Below are positions 50,016 through 57,847 of a stretch of 64,000 nt of DNA, in pieces. Made by a program: the position numbers and the translations under genes. Within the stretch, counting starts at the first letter, position 1. Each line of letters opens with the position of its first letter. A model generated the notes under the pieces. The model was given only the letters and a program-made list of their open reading frames with translations, was not told the origin of the DNA and ran no database searches. Origin of the DNA: Chitinophaga agri (GTDB lineage Bacteria > Bacteroidota > Bacteroidia > Chitinophagales > Chitinophagaceae); the NCBI RefSeq assembly GCF_010093065.1, contig NZ_CP048113.1:3968001-4032000 (forward strand). Reading direction: 5' to 3'.

Positions 50016-52481
50016 TTACGTTTGATGGAAGGTTAACCGGATGGTGAGTCCCTTGTTACTTTCAATATCCAGCTGCCCGTCCAGTTGCGCGGCAAAGGTT
50101 TGTATGAGTTTTATACCCAGGGATTTCCCTTCGGAGAAGTTTACATCAGACGGCAGCCCCTTTCCATTATCGGCAATGATCAGCAGTAATTTATCATCAC
50201 TGATATAGTCCAGAGAGATAGAAATACTACCCGGTTGCTGGGGAGGGAATGCATATTTGATCGCATTGGTGACCGCCTCACTCAGGATCAGCCCCATGGG
50301 CACGGCCTGCGAGACATCCATTTCTATCGGGGCGATGTGCAGGTCAAAGTAAATGCGGCGCATGCCCCGGTAGCTATCTTCCAGGTAGTGCACCAGTTCA
50401 TGGATATATGAAGGCATGCTGACCAGACTGAGATATTCTGACTGATACAGTTTCTGATGGATCAGCGAAATAGACTGCATACGATGGGCACTATCCCTGA
50501 TAGCGGCTAGTGCGGCCTCACTTTCGAGGAAATTTGATTGTGTATTGAGGAGACTCATCACAATCTGCAGATTATTCTTTACCCTGTGATGGACTTCTTT
50601 GATCAGCCATTCCTTTTCTTCTACCAGTCGTTGTAAAGACTGGTTCTTACTGGTGATCTCCTTCTGCTTGATGTCGAGCGCCCGGATACTACGTTGTTTC
50701 AGGCGGTACCGGTTTACGCTCAGTAGTAATAGCAATACTAACAGGATGCTGCTGCCGAAAGTGACCCGTTTCAGCAGATTGGACTGTCTGATCTGCTGTT
50801 GCTGCAGCAGACTTTGTTTACGCAGTGCGTTAATATCTTTTTCCTTCTGCCGTGTTTCATATTTTACCTGAAGTTCTTCCAGTTCCCTCATACGCGTAGC
50901 ATTATACACAGAGTCGGTTAATAGCTGGTATGCGCGCAGGTGATGGATGGCCTCCGTACTTTTGTTCAACACAGAATCTGTCTGAAACAGCATGAGGTGA
51001 ATATCTTTCAGCATAGCGACCGGCATGCGGCCAGTGGTGATAGCGAGTCCGGTATCCAGGTAAGCGGCAGCGCGGGTATATTGTTTGCGTCCAAGGTAAA
51101 ACTGTCCGACACCATGATAGGTAATAGCTGATATCTCGTTACCCAACCGGGTACGACTTTCCCAGTACAACATATCCTGGTAGTACTTTTCCGCCCTGCG
51201 GTATTGCCCCAGTTGTGTATAGCAGGCGGCAAATGCACCGGCCACCAGCTGTTTATTCAACGGATGTTCAGGTGGGCAGGTCTTCATCATACGATTTAAT
51301 ATGGCTACCGCCTCGTTAGTCCTGCCGAGCTTGATCATCTCTTTTGTCAGGTAGTAATTAACGCGGGACACCGGACCTTTATCAAAATTACGTTCATATA
51401 CCGTCTGCGCTTTTTTATACCATTCAATACTGCGGGGCGCATCATTGAGCTGACTGTACACAGCGCCCAGTTTTTCATAGGTGGCCGGGGCAGCGGCGCT
51501 GTCGCCCGTCTCGTCAATTGCCTGTACACAGGCGATGCCATAGCTTAATGCGTTGTTGAGATATCCGCGGAACATGCTGATATCCATCAGGCGCGTGTAG
51601 GTATTCTGCACGTATTTATCGCCCTGCGCCTGCTGCATCTCCAGCACTTTCAGCAAGCCTCTTTCCGCCTGTTCGAGTTTTCCCTGCCGGCGGTAGACTT
51701 CCGCCCTGGCGCCCCACACCCATATCTGCCGAGGGATGTCTCCCAGGCGTACGTAGATCTGCAAGGCGTTTGACATATAATTGGCCTTTTCCGTGAAGGT
51801 GCTGTCGTGATCGGGGATACGGTAACCGAGATCCACCCACCAGTCAGCTTCCTCCTGGAAATCACGTTCTGCATGTAATTCATTGATCATATACAGGTAT
51901 GCCTGTTTACCTGAACGGATATCCTGCGACTCAAAATAATACCGGCCTATCATACGGGTACTCTCTCTTTGTCCTCTGAGGTATCTGATCTTCTGGCTTT
52001 GCTGGGATGCCCGGCGGAACCATACAAAGGCCGTATCCAGGTCCTTTTTATTGCCGAGAGGGCGCTCCAGGTATTCGGTACCGAGCAGTAGTTGTGCGTG
52101 GATGGCAAATATTTCGTCAGGCGATGTGCTGATCATATCCGTGACGCGGGAGAACTGACGGCCGGCAATGAGTGCTTTTACGGCCAGTAAACGGGCTTCC
52201 AGATAGCCGTTACGGTAATTGATCCGCCGGGCAAGGTCTTTTGCCCGCCCGGATAATAACAACGCGGTATCGAGGTCTATGGTGCGCTTTTCAGGCATCC
52301 AGACATAGTGTTGCCCCTGCTCGATCATCAGATCGACCAAATTACTGTCCTGTGCAGCTGTATTGATCAACGCCCAGCGTTCCTGGATGGTCATTTCCTT
52401 TTTTAGCCGGGGTTGTGCGCTGACAATCAGGCAAAACAGCAGGAGGATGTATAGGCAAAAGGCGGTCCTGAATACACTCAT
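50016..52481 (-). CDS. TPR-containing sensor histidine kinase (HisKA_2/HWE type)
   Basis: The 821-residue protein has a signal peptide or N-terminal anchor (residues 5-22, IVSAQ), about 530 residues of TPR-like helical repeats in the periplasm (NALSYGIACVQAIDETGDSAAAPATYEKLGAVYSQLN), a membrane helix (about 575-593), a coiled coil, and a HisKA_2 kinase domain: EVHHRVKNNLQIVMSLL (His631), GLILSEAVTNAIKYAF (N-box) and ADNGKGLPSD with SLGIKLIQTF. The Bacteroidota have many such orphan kinases. No response regulator is adjacent. It converges with the caspase operon. Confidence 0.92.
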   Translation of the reverse strand: MSVFRTAFCLYILLLFCLIVSAQPRLKKEMTIQERWALINTAAQDSNLVDLMIEQGQHYVWMPEKRTIDLDTALLLSGRAKDLARRINYRNGYLEARLLAVKALIAGRQFSRVTDMISTSPDEIFAIHAQLLLGTEYLERPLGNKKDLDTAFVWFRRASQQSQKIRYLRGQRESTRMIGRYYFESQDIRSGKQAYLYMINELHAERDFQEEADWWVDLGYRIPDHDSTFTEKANYMSNALQIYVRLGDIPRQIWVWGARAEVYRRQGKLEQAERGLLKVLEMQQAQGDKYVQNTYTRLMDISMFRGYLNNALSYGIACVQAIDETGDSAAAPATYEKLGAVYSQLNDAPRSIEWYKKAQTVYERNFDKGPVSRVNYYLTKEMIKLGRTNEAVAILNRMMKTCPPEHPLNKQLVAGAFAACYTQLGQYRRAEKYYQDMLYWESRTRLGNEISAITYHGVGQFYLGRKQYTRAAAYLDTGLAITTGRMPVAMLKDIHLMLFQTDSVLNKSTEAIHHLRAYQLLTDSVYNATRMRELEELQVKYETRQKEKDINALRKQSLLQQQQIRQSNLLKRVTFGSSILLVLLLLLSVNRYRLKQRSIRALDIKQKEITSKNQSLQRLVEEKEWLIKEVHHRVKNNLQIVMSLLNTQSNFLESEAALAAIRDSAHRMQSISLIHQKLYQSEYLSLVSMPSYIHELVHYLEDSYRGMRRIYFDLHIAPIEMDVSQAVPMGLILSEAVTNAIKYAFPPQQPGSISISLDYISDDKLLLIIADNGKGLPSDVNFSEGKSLGIKLIQTFAAQLDGQLDIESNKGLTIRLTFHQT

Positions 52482-52832
52482 TTTGGCTGAATAGGCTACA
52501 AAGATGGCTAAGATTCTTTGATCTACCTAACGGAGGGGGAAAAGGATTGACTGCGGGATGGGAGCGGTTGGAGGAGGTTGGCTGGATAGCGCTTGGCCGT
52601 CGCTAGTTCGTCGCTTGTTGCTTTGAGGAGGAAAGGGGGATAAGGGGGCAAAATAAAGTGGAAATGGCGAATGATTTGCCCTGATGCGAAGCCAATAAGA
52701 ACTTCTGTATATCAAAAAATACAATTATTTCGGTGTATTTTTGAAATGACTTATCCTAATCACGGGTAGTTAATCCACTATTGATTTCGTTTTGACATAA
52801 AGTTTGACAGGATAAATTAGGGAAGTATACAT
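52482..52832. other. Spacer with a dispersed repeat
   Basis: The 351-nt gap upstream of the second ATPase/HNH pair contains the second copy of the 22-bp repeat (52594-52615) in G-rich DNA, and then becomes A/T-rich toward 52680-52832, where the promoter of the ATPase gene should lie. No gene is seen. Confidence 0.55.
52594..52615. repeat. Dispersed 22-bp repeat, copy 2
   Basis: The 22 bases are identical to 8410-8431; they are made of the 11-bp unit CGTCGCTAGTT plus a partial second unit. It lies at the left edge of the second A/T-rich accessory pair. Confidence 0.7.
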
Positions 52833-54155
52833 ATGCGTATAGATCATCTGGAATTAGAAAACTTCAAAAACTATGAGCACCTGGAATTGGATTTCGTTCC
52901 GGGCATTAACCTATTTGTCGGAAGCAATGGAAGTGGTAAAACATCCATTCTTGAAGCCGTAAATATTGCGGTTGCGGGTTTCTTTGGTTCCAGAGAATCA
53001 AAGATGCAAAGAGTCATAGCATTCGATGAAATAAGAATAGCCGGAGGACAAAAGGTTTCAAGTGCAACTGTTAGAGCTTATTCAGAAATAGTGAATGGAG
53101 AATGGTCCAGAACTATCAGGCGTGACACAAGGGCCAATGATGTCAAACATCTGCGTGCTGTCATCGAATATGGCAAACATATATTTGAATGTTTTGAAAC
53201 AGATGATAATAAGACTATTGCTCCGTTGATTGTATATTATTCTACGCAACGGCTATTTAAGGATGCCAAGATAACTGAGAAACAAAAATATGATGCAGAA
53301 GCGGGGCGCCGTAACGGCTATTTGCAATGCTTAAAGGAAGATGCTATAAAAGGTGTGTTAAATGACTGGCTGGGCAAAGCTGTAATCAGGAGAGCAACAA
53401 AGCATATCAAAGAAATAAAAAGCACTGATAAGGTATTGGAAAATGTGGAACAGGCAATCAGACAGTGCCTGATTCATTTTCTCGATTTGCCGCATGATTT
53501 CTCATTAAAAATCTATCAGGAACCAGATTTCGACAATGAGCTTTTTATCAACTATGACGATGAGCATAATTTACCGTTATCCAATTATTCTGATGGCTTC
53601 CGCAATATCATTTACCTGATCATTGACATGGTATGGCGGGCATCTCAACTAAATCCATGGCTTAATTTAACTGATTTATCCGCACAAATCAATGGAGTGG
53701 TAACAATAGATGAAGTCGACTTGCACCTGCACCCCAAATGGCAGGCGAAGGTTATTTCATTCTTACAACAATTACTGCCGAACGTCCAATTTTTCATCAC
53801 AACACACAGTCCCACCATCGTTGCAAACTTTCATGAAAGACAGGACAGTGAAGAAGAAAAAATCGATACTTTGTATATGTTAGCCGACAATTCCGTCAGG
53901 AGGATATCCAGCTCCTTTTATGGACAGGACATCAATTCAATTTTGGACAATCCAATGGATGCTGCTCCCAGGGCGAAAAAAGTACTTGATTTACTAAAAG
54001 AATTTGATGCAATTGCGGGAAATCCGGATTCACAGGATGCCGACTATGAAAGGTTACTTCAAATAGCAGCTGAGTTAAATGACATCCTACCAGGAACTGA
54101 CGAAGCCATCATCAAAGTCAATGAAATAGCAGAAAGAGTTAGAAATTCTCAATAG
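52833..54155 (+). CDS. SMC/OLD-like ABC ATPase, PtuA-like (second locus)
   Basis: The 440-residue protein has HLELENFKNYEHLELDF at the start, Walker A GSNGSGKTS (30-38), Walker B VVTIDEVDLHLHPKWQ (Asp293-Glu294), the FFITTHSPTIV switch, and a C-terminal helical region (ADYERLLQIAAELNDILPGTDEAI). It is not a close copy of the ATPase at 15375-16736; only general motifs agree, so the two loci are separate acquisitions. The HNH gene follows after 3 nt. Together they fit Septu (PtuA/PtuB) or the ATPase/HNH module of some retrons, but no reverse transcriptase is present. Codons are A/T-rich against the neighbours. Confidence 0.85.
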   Translation: MRIDHLELENFKNYEHLELDFVPGINLFVGSNGSGKTSILEAVNIAVAGFFGSRESKMQRVIAFDEIRIAGGQKVSSATVRAYSEIVNGEWSRTIRRDTRANDVKHLRAVIEYGKHIFECFETDDNKTIAPLIVYYSTQRLFKDAKITEKQKYDAEAGRRNGYLQCLKEDAIKGVLNDWLGKAVIRRATKHIKEIKSTDKVLENVEQAIRQCLIHFLDLPHDFSLKIYQEPDFDNELFINYDDEHNLPLSNYSDGFRNIIYLIIDMVWRASQLNPWLNLTDLSAQINGVVTIDEVDLHLHPKWQAKVISFLQQLLPNVQFFITTHSPTIVANFHERQDSEEEKIDTLYMLADNSVRRISSSFYGQDINSILDNPMDAAPRAKKVLDLLKEFDAIAGNPDSQDADYERLLQIAAELNDILPGTDEAIIKVNEIAERVRNSQ

Positions 54156-54158
54156 AAC

Positions 54159-54890
54159 ATGAGATTCATCCATAAGTCAAAAACAGCTCCGACAAAATTT
54201 ACACAAGCTGTTAATAACGCCAATCATTACGATCATCTCCACGGTCATCAAAGAAAAGCCATTCTGGAGGTGCTTATTGCCGAACAAAATGGCCTCTGCG
54301 TGTATTGTTTACAAAAGATTACACCCAATGATGCAACCATTGAACACCTGATATGCCAGTCTCACAATCAAGCGCTTGACCTGGAATATCTGAATTTATT
54401 CGCTGTTTGCAAAGGCAATGAAGGTAAAGATGAGACCAGTCATTGTGACAAATACAGGGCCAATGGCGCTGACAATAACTACTTTTTTCCAGTCATGCTG
54501 TTTGAAAGATGTAAGACGACCAGTATAAATGATATCAATCCATTTTTTGATGTAGAATATAATTCCCGCACACAGTTTATTTCAGGAAGAATACTGGGTA
54601 GTCCACAAAACATAAAAGGATTCCCGAATATTAAGAGAAATATAGAAGAGACTATCAGCATATTAAATTTAAACTGCGATAAACTTGTCAATGCAAGGAG
54701 ATTCAAGTGGGATCAGGTAAAGAAAACAAAAGCTGAAAACAACTACACCTGGCAACAACTATTCGACTATTATCTTACCCAGCCTAAAACAGACTTTCAG
54801 GAGTTTGTATTAATGGCCATACATAAGCAAATCTCAAATACTACTAAGGCTGCCATGACCCAAAAAAGTGTTGGCTCTGGCCTACCCTAA
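54159..54890 (+). CDS. HNH endonuclease, PtuB/TIGR02646-like (second locus)
   Basis: The 243-residue protein begins with MRFIHKSKTAPTKFTQAV, then QNGLCVYCLQKI (Cys47, Cys50), IEHLICQSHN (Glu62-His63, catalytic His), NLFAVCKGNEGKDETSHCDKYR (Asn79, Cys84, His95, Cys96), the HNH core of the retron/Septu-associated HNH family. The start overlaps nothing and lies 3 nt after the ATPase stop. The 3' end of the gene is built into a terminator hairpin, so the last residues (SVGSGLP) are probably not conserved. Confidence 0.82.
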   Translation: MRFIHKSKTAPTKFTQAVNNANHYDHLHGHQRKAILEVLIAEQNGLCVYCLQKITPNDATIEHLICQSHNQALDLEYLNLFAVCKGNEGKDETSHCDKYRANGADNNYFFPVMLFERCKTTSINDINPFFDVEYNSRTQFISGRILGSPQNIKGFPNIKRNIEETISILNLNCDKLVNARRFKWDQVKKTKAENNYTWQQLFDYYLTQPKTDFQEFVLMAIHKQISNTTKAAMTQKSVGSGLP

Positions 54891-54906
54891 AGCCAACACC
54901 TTTTTT
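54868..54906. terminator. Terminator formed partly by the end of the HNH gene
   Basis: GTGTTGGCT (54868-54876, inside the coding sequence) pairs perfectly with AGCCAACAC (54891-54899, after the stop), followed by six T, with a matching A-run at 54862-54867. It is bidirectional, between the HNH gene and the M28 peptidase gene. Confidence 0.85.
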
Positions 54907-54920
54907 CTAATACGTCCACC

Positions 54921-56561
54921 TTATCTCCTCGCCTTAAACTCCGAACCATCCTTCCACTGCGGGAACTTATCCTCGTTCGCGAGCGTCAGCCCCACATCAA
55001 ACAAAAACCTGGTATCTTCTACCATCCCTGCAATCTCCCAACTGGGGTCCAGCTGATCAAACGGAGAATGGTAATGATCACGGCCATACATCGTCGCATG
55101 ATCGGGCGCCCAGGCCGAATCATGGCCAAGAGAAATATTTCCGCTACCAGGATATAACGCGGGAATACCCACCTTTGCGAAATTAAAGTGGTCAGAACGG
55201 AAGAACCATCCGCCAGAGGGGTTCGCCTCCGGTATCAGGAAACGGCCCTGTTTTTCGGCCGCTTTTGCGGCATATTCATCCAGCTCGGACTGTCCCTTAC
55301 CGATGATCGTGATATCTTTTGTACGGCCGAAGAAGTTCATCACGTCCATATTGATATCTGCGACCGTTGATTTTACCGGGTATATCGGATGGGTAGCATA
55401 ATATTCAGAGCCTAACAATCCCTGTTCTTCGCCCGTCACTGCCAGGAAAAGGACAGAGCGTTTAGGCGGATGAGGCAGTTTGGTGAAAGCGGTTGCCAGT
55501 TGCAGCAATGCGGATACACCGGAAGCGTTATCCAGGGCACCGTTGTAGATAGTATCCCCTTTTACGGCTTCCCCAACGCCGAGATGGTCCCAGTGGGCAG
55601 AGTAGATAATGATCTCATCCTTACGATCGGTACCAGGCAGCAGGGCTGCTACGTTATGAGAAACGGACTTCCGGGTTTTGCTGTTCAGTGTTAATGAAGC
55701 GGTTACGTTCAGCGGTATTGGCTTGAAACCCCGTCTTTTCGCCTGATTGAACACACTGTCGGACACACCGGCCAGGGCGAACAGCTTTTGCGCGGATTCG
55801 AGGGTCAGCCAGCCTTCAATGGCCGCACGGCCCATGTTATTGTCTGCCGTCTGCAGGTCCAGTTTAGGCTTCGACCAGCCACTGCGTACCACCGTCCAGC
55901 CATAGGATGCGGGTAGTATATCATGGACGATGAGGACACCTGCCGCACCCTGGCGGGCGGCTTCTTCAAACTTATAGGTCCAGCGGCCATAGTAGGTCAT
56001 GGTATGGGTATTCCCCTTGAACAGCGTGCTGTCATAGAAGCCAGGATCATTCACCATCACGACCACAGTTTTCCCTTTCACGTCCAGTCCTGCATAGTCA
56101 TTCCAGTTATATTCCGGGGCGACGATACCAAAACCGGCGAACACCATTTCGGAGTTATTGATCGCGACCTGATCCTGCACCCGTTTGGTGCCGGCTACGT
56201 ACTGGTCGAGGTAGGTCAGTTCCAGCGAACCGTTTTTCCCCTTGAAGCGCAGATTCCCTGCCGGCTTCGACTGGATCTCTACCATGGGTACTTCCTGCAG
56301 ATAGCTGTTACCGTTACCTGGCTTCAGACCGATCTCCCTAAACCGCTTTTCCAGGTAGGCCAGTGTTTTCTCTTCCCCTATCGTAAAGGGTTTACGGCCC
56401 ATAAACTCGTCGGACGCCAGTACGTTTATATCCCGTACCAGACCGGCAGAGTCGATCGCTTTAATGGCTGTGGAGTCATCTGCGGAGCCGGCGGACGGAT
56501 TGCCCGTATTACAGGCAGCAGCCAGCGAGGCAAGCAGTAATAAATAGCGCAGGTCTTTCAT
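54921..56561 (-). CDS. M28 family zinc aminopeptidase-like lipoprotein
   Basis: The 546-residue protein has a lipobox (LAAAC, Cys17), a peptidase region with a protease-associated insert (about 150-260), and the M28 two-zinc site: YSAHWDHLG (His and Asp), ALDNASGV (Asp), VTGEEQGLLG (catalytic and metal Glu), INMDV (Asp), and RSDHFNF (His). The length and order match Bacteroidota M28 exported peptidases. It cleaves peptides in the periplasm or at the outer membrane. It is divergent from the XRE gene. Confidence 0.95.
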   Translation of the reverse strand: MKDLRYLLLLASLAAACNTGNPSAGSADDSTAIKAIDSAGLVRDINVLASDEFMGRKPFTIGEEKTLAYLEKRFREIGLKPGNGNSYLQEVPMVEIQSKPAGNLRFKGKNGSLELTYLDQYVAGTKRVQDQVAINNSEMVFAGFGIVAPEYNWNDYAGLDVKGKTVVVMVNDPGFYDSTLFKGNTHTMTYYGRWTYKFEEAARQGAAGVLIVHDILPASYGWTVVRSGWSKPKLDLQTADNNMGRAAIEGWLTLESAQKLFALAGVSDSVFNQAKRRGFKPIPLNVTASLTLNSKTRKSVSHNVAALLPGTDRKDEIIIYSAHWDHLGVGEAVKGDTIYNGALDNASGVSALLQLATAFTKLPHPPKRSVLFLAVTGEEQGLLGSEYYATHPIYPVKSTVADINMDVMNFFGRTKDITIIGKGQSELDEYAAKAAEKQGRFLIPEANPSGGWFFRSDHFNFAKVGIPALYPGSGNISLGHDSAWAPDHATMYGRDHYHSPFDQLDPSWEIAGMVEDTRFLFDVGLTLANEDKFPQWKDGSEFKARR

Positions 56562-56641
56562 GAGTCAGTGTATTTGCTTTAAAGATATTAAATATCAGGT
56601 GCGATCTGCTCCCTGCTATTCTTTGTTTCAACAAATAATTA

Positions 56642-56649
56642 TAAGTTTG
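56642..56649 (+). promoter_or_regulatory. -7 promoter element for the XRE-type gene
   Basis: TAAGTTTG matches TAnnTTTG exactly and lies 31 nt before the ATG at 56681. A TTTG at 56622-56625 is a possible -33 element, 16 nt upstream. Confidence 0.5.
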
Positions 56650-56680
56650 TCAACTACCCCCCTTCCAAAATCTAAACTGT

Positions 56681-57712
56681 ATGCAACATTTCGGAGAACG
56701 ATTAAAAGCCGCACGCAAAATCAAAGGCTGGTCCCTGCAGGACCTTGCCAATCAGACTGCCAATTCCATTACCAAACAGGCTTTGAGTAAATATGAAGCC
56801 GACTTAATGTATCCCTCCCGTAAGATATTGCTGCTACTATCAGCTGCATTGGGCGTAAAACCAGGTTACTTTGAAGGACAACCGGCTTTTAAATTACCGG
56901 CATTTGAATTTCCACGTAAAGGACACGTACCATCAAAACAGATCGACAGTATCAAGGAGAAAGTTAAAAGTGTACTGGAACGCTATCTGCAAACAGAATC
57001 ACTGCTCAACATGACCGTTCGGTTCAGTAACCCGCTGAAGCCGTTTCCGGTCAATAGTGAAGCCGGTGCCGCACAAGTAGCCGTTAAACTGCTGGACAAA
57101 TGGGATCTTGGCAGAGGGCCTATACACAACATTGCCGGCATGCTGGAAGAAAAAGGCGTGCGCATGATCGAAGTAGACGCGCCCGTTACCTTCGATGCGC
57201 TGAGTGCCTGGATAGACAGGGTACCGCTGATCGTACTTCACCAGGATCGTCCGGCAGATATCAAGCGTTATCATGCTTTGTACGAACTCGGACAGCTATT
57301 ACTGACTATCCCGGATGACGCAGACAGAGACCGGATCTGTCAGACATTTGCCGCCTCAATGCTTTTACCGGGTGATACACTGGAATCCCTGTTGGGCAAT
57401 AAGCGAACCACCATTGCCCCCGGAGAACTGATGGGTATTAAAGAGCAATATGGGCTCCCCATGCAGGTGATCCTTAAACATGCCATCTTTAAAGAGATCA
57501 TTGACAAAAAAGAAACGGGGGCTTTCTTCAGAATGCTGGCGGATAATAAAGACGAAGCCGGTCTGGGACAATATACCGGTCAGGAGCGGCCTGGTAGGCT
57601 GGACAGGATGATCCGCAGGTTAATGGCGGAAGAAGTGATCCCTGTGGGGAAAGCAGAAGCAATAACGGGCATTCCGGAAGCGGCGCTGAAGCGGCAGCTG
57701 GAAGTATTTTAA
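56681..57712 (+). CDS. XRE-type regulator with ImmA/IrrE-like domain lacking the zinc motif
   Basis: The 343-residue protein has an N-terminal HTH_XRE domain (about 4-62: FGERLKAARKIKGWSLQDLANQT, ALSKYEADLMYPSRKILLLLS) and a C-terminal ImmA/IrrE-like peptidase region (about 120-260). The family motif HExxH appears as YELGQ (Tyr201, Glu202, Leu203, Gly204, Gln205): the Glu is kept but both zinc His are lost, in an otherwise intact context (RYHALYELGQLLL, then FAASMLLPGD). It is probably not a metalloprotease, and may act as a sensor or regulator only. It is divergent from the M28 gene. The last 80 residues are a helical tail. Confidence 0.85.
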   Translation: MQHFGERLKAARKIKGWSLQDLANQTANSITKQALSKYEADLMYPSRKILLLLSAALGVKPGYFEGQPAFKLPAFEFPRKGHVPSKQIDSIKEKVKSVLERYLQTESLLNMTVRFSNPLKPFPVNSEAGAAQVAVKLLDKWDLGRGPIHNIAGMLEEKGVRMIEVDAPVTFDALSAWIDRVPLIVLHQDRPADIKRYHALYELGQLLLTIPDDADRDRICQTFAASMLLPGDTLESLLGNKRTTIAPGELMGIKEQYGLPMQVILKHAIFKEIIDKKETGAFFRMLADNKDEAGLGQYTGQERPGRLDRMIRRLMAEEVIPVGKAEAITGIPEAALKRQLEVF

Positions 57713-57716
57713 TGCA

Positions 57717-57847
57717 GTTGGGAATTAGGCATTTTTCCGTACTGAACTTATTATAAGCTACAAGGGCGCTTCATCATTGAAGACGCCCTTGTAAATGATT
57801 ATATGAGTATATTTCTTTGGAAAGGCAACAGATCCTTAATTCCCAAC
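57717..57847. repeat. Heptad repeat element 8 (inverted pair around a terminator)
   Basis: Left arm 57717-57733 (GTTGGGA, ATTAGGC, ATT) and right arm 57838-57847 (AATTCCCAAC) are inverted and flank a terminator. The right arm encodes the last codons (AVGN) and holds part of the stop of the PepSY gene. Confidence 0.55.
57759..57793. terminator. Bidirectional terminator between convergent genes
   Basis: TACAAGGGCG (57759-57768) pairs with CGCCCTTGTA (57784-57793), and TTC/GAA pairing continues inside. It lies between the XRE gene (plus) and the PepSY gene (minus). Confidence 0.8.

Noticed and set aside
52833..54890. Retron
   Set aside because: The ATPase/HNH pair matches retron-associated effectors, but there is no reverse transcriptase gene in the window.
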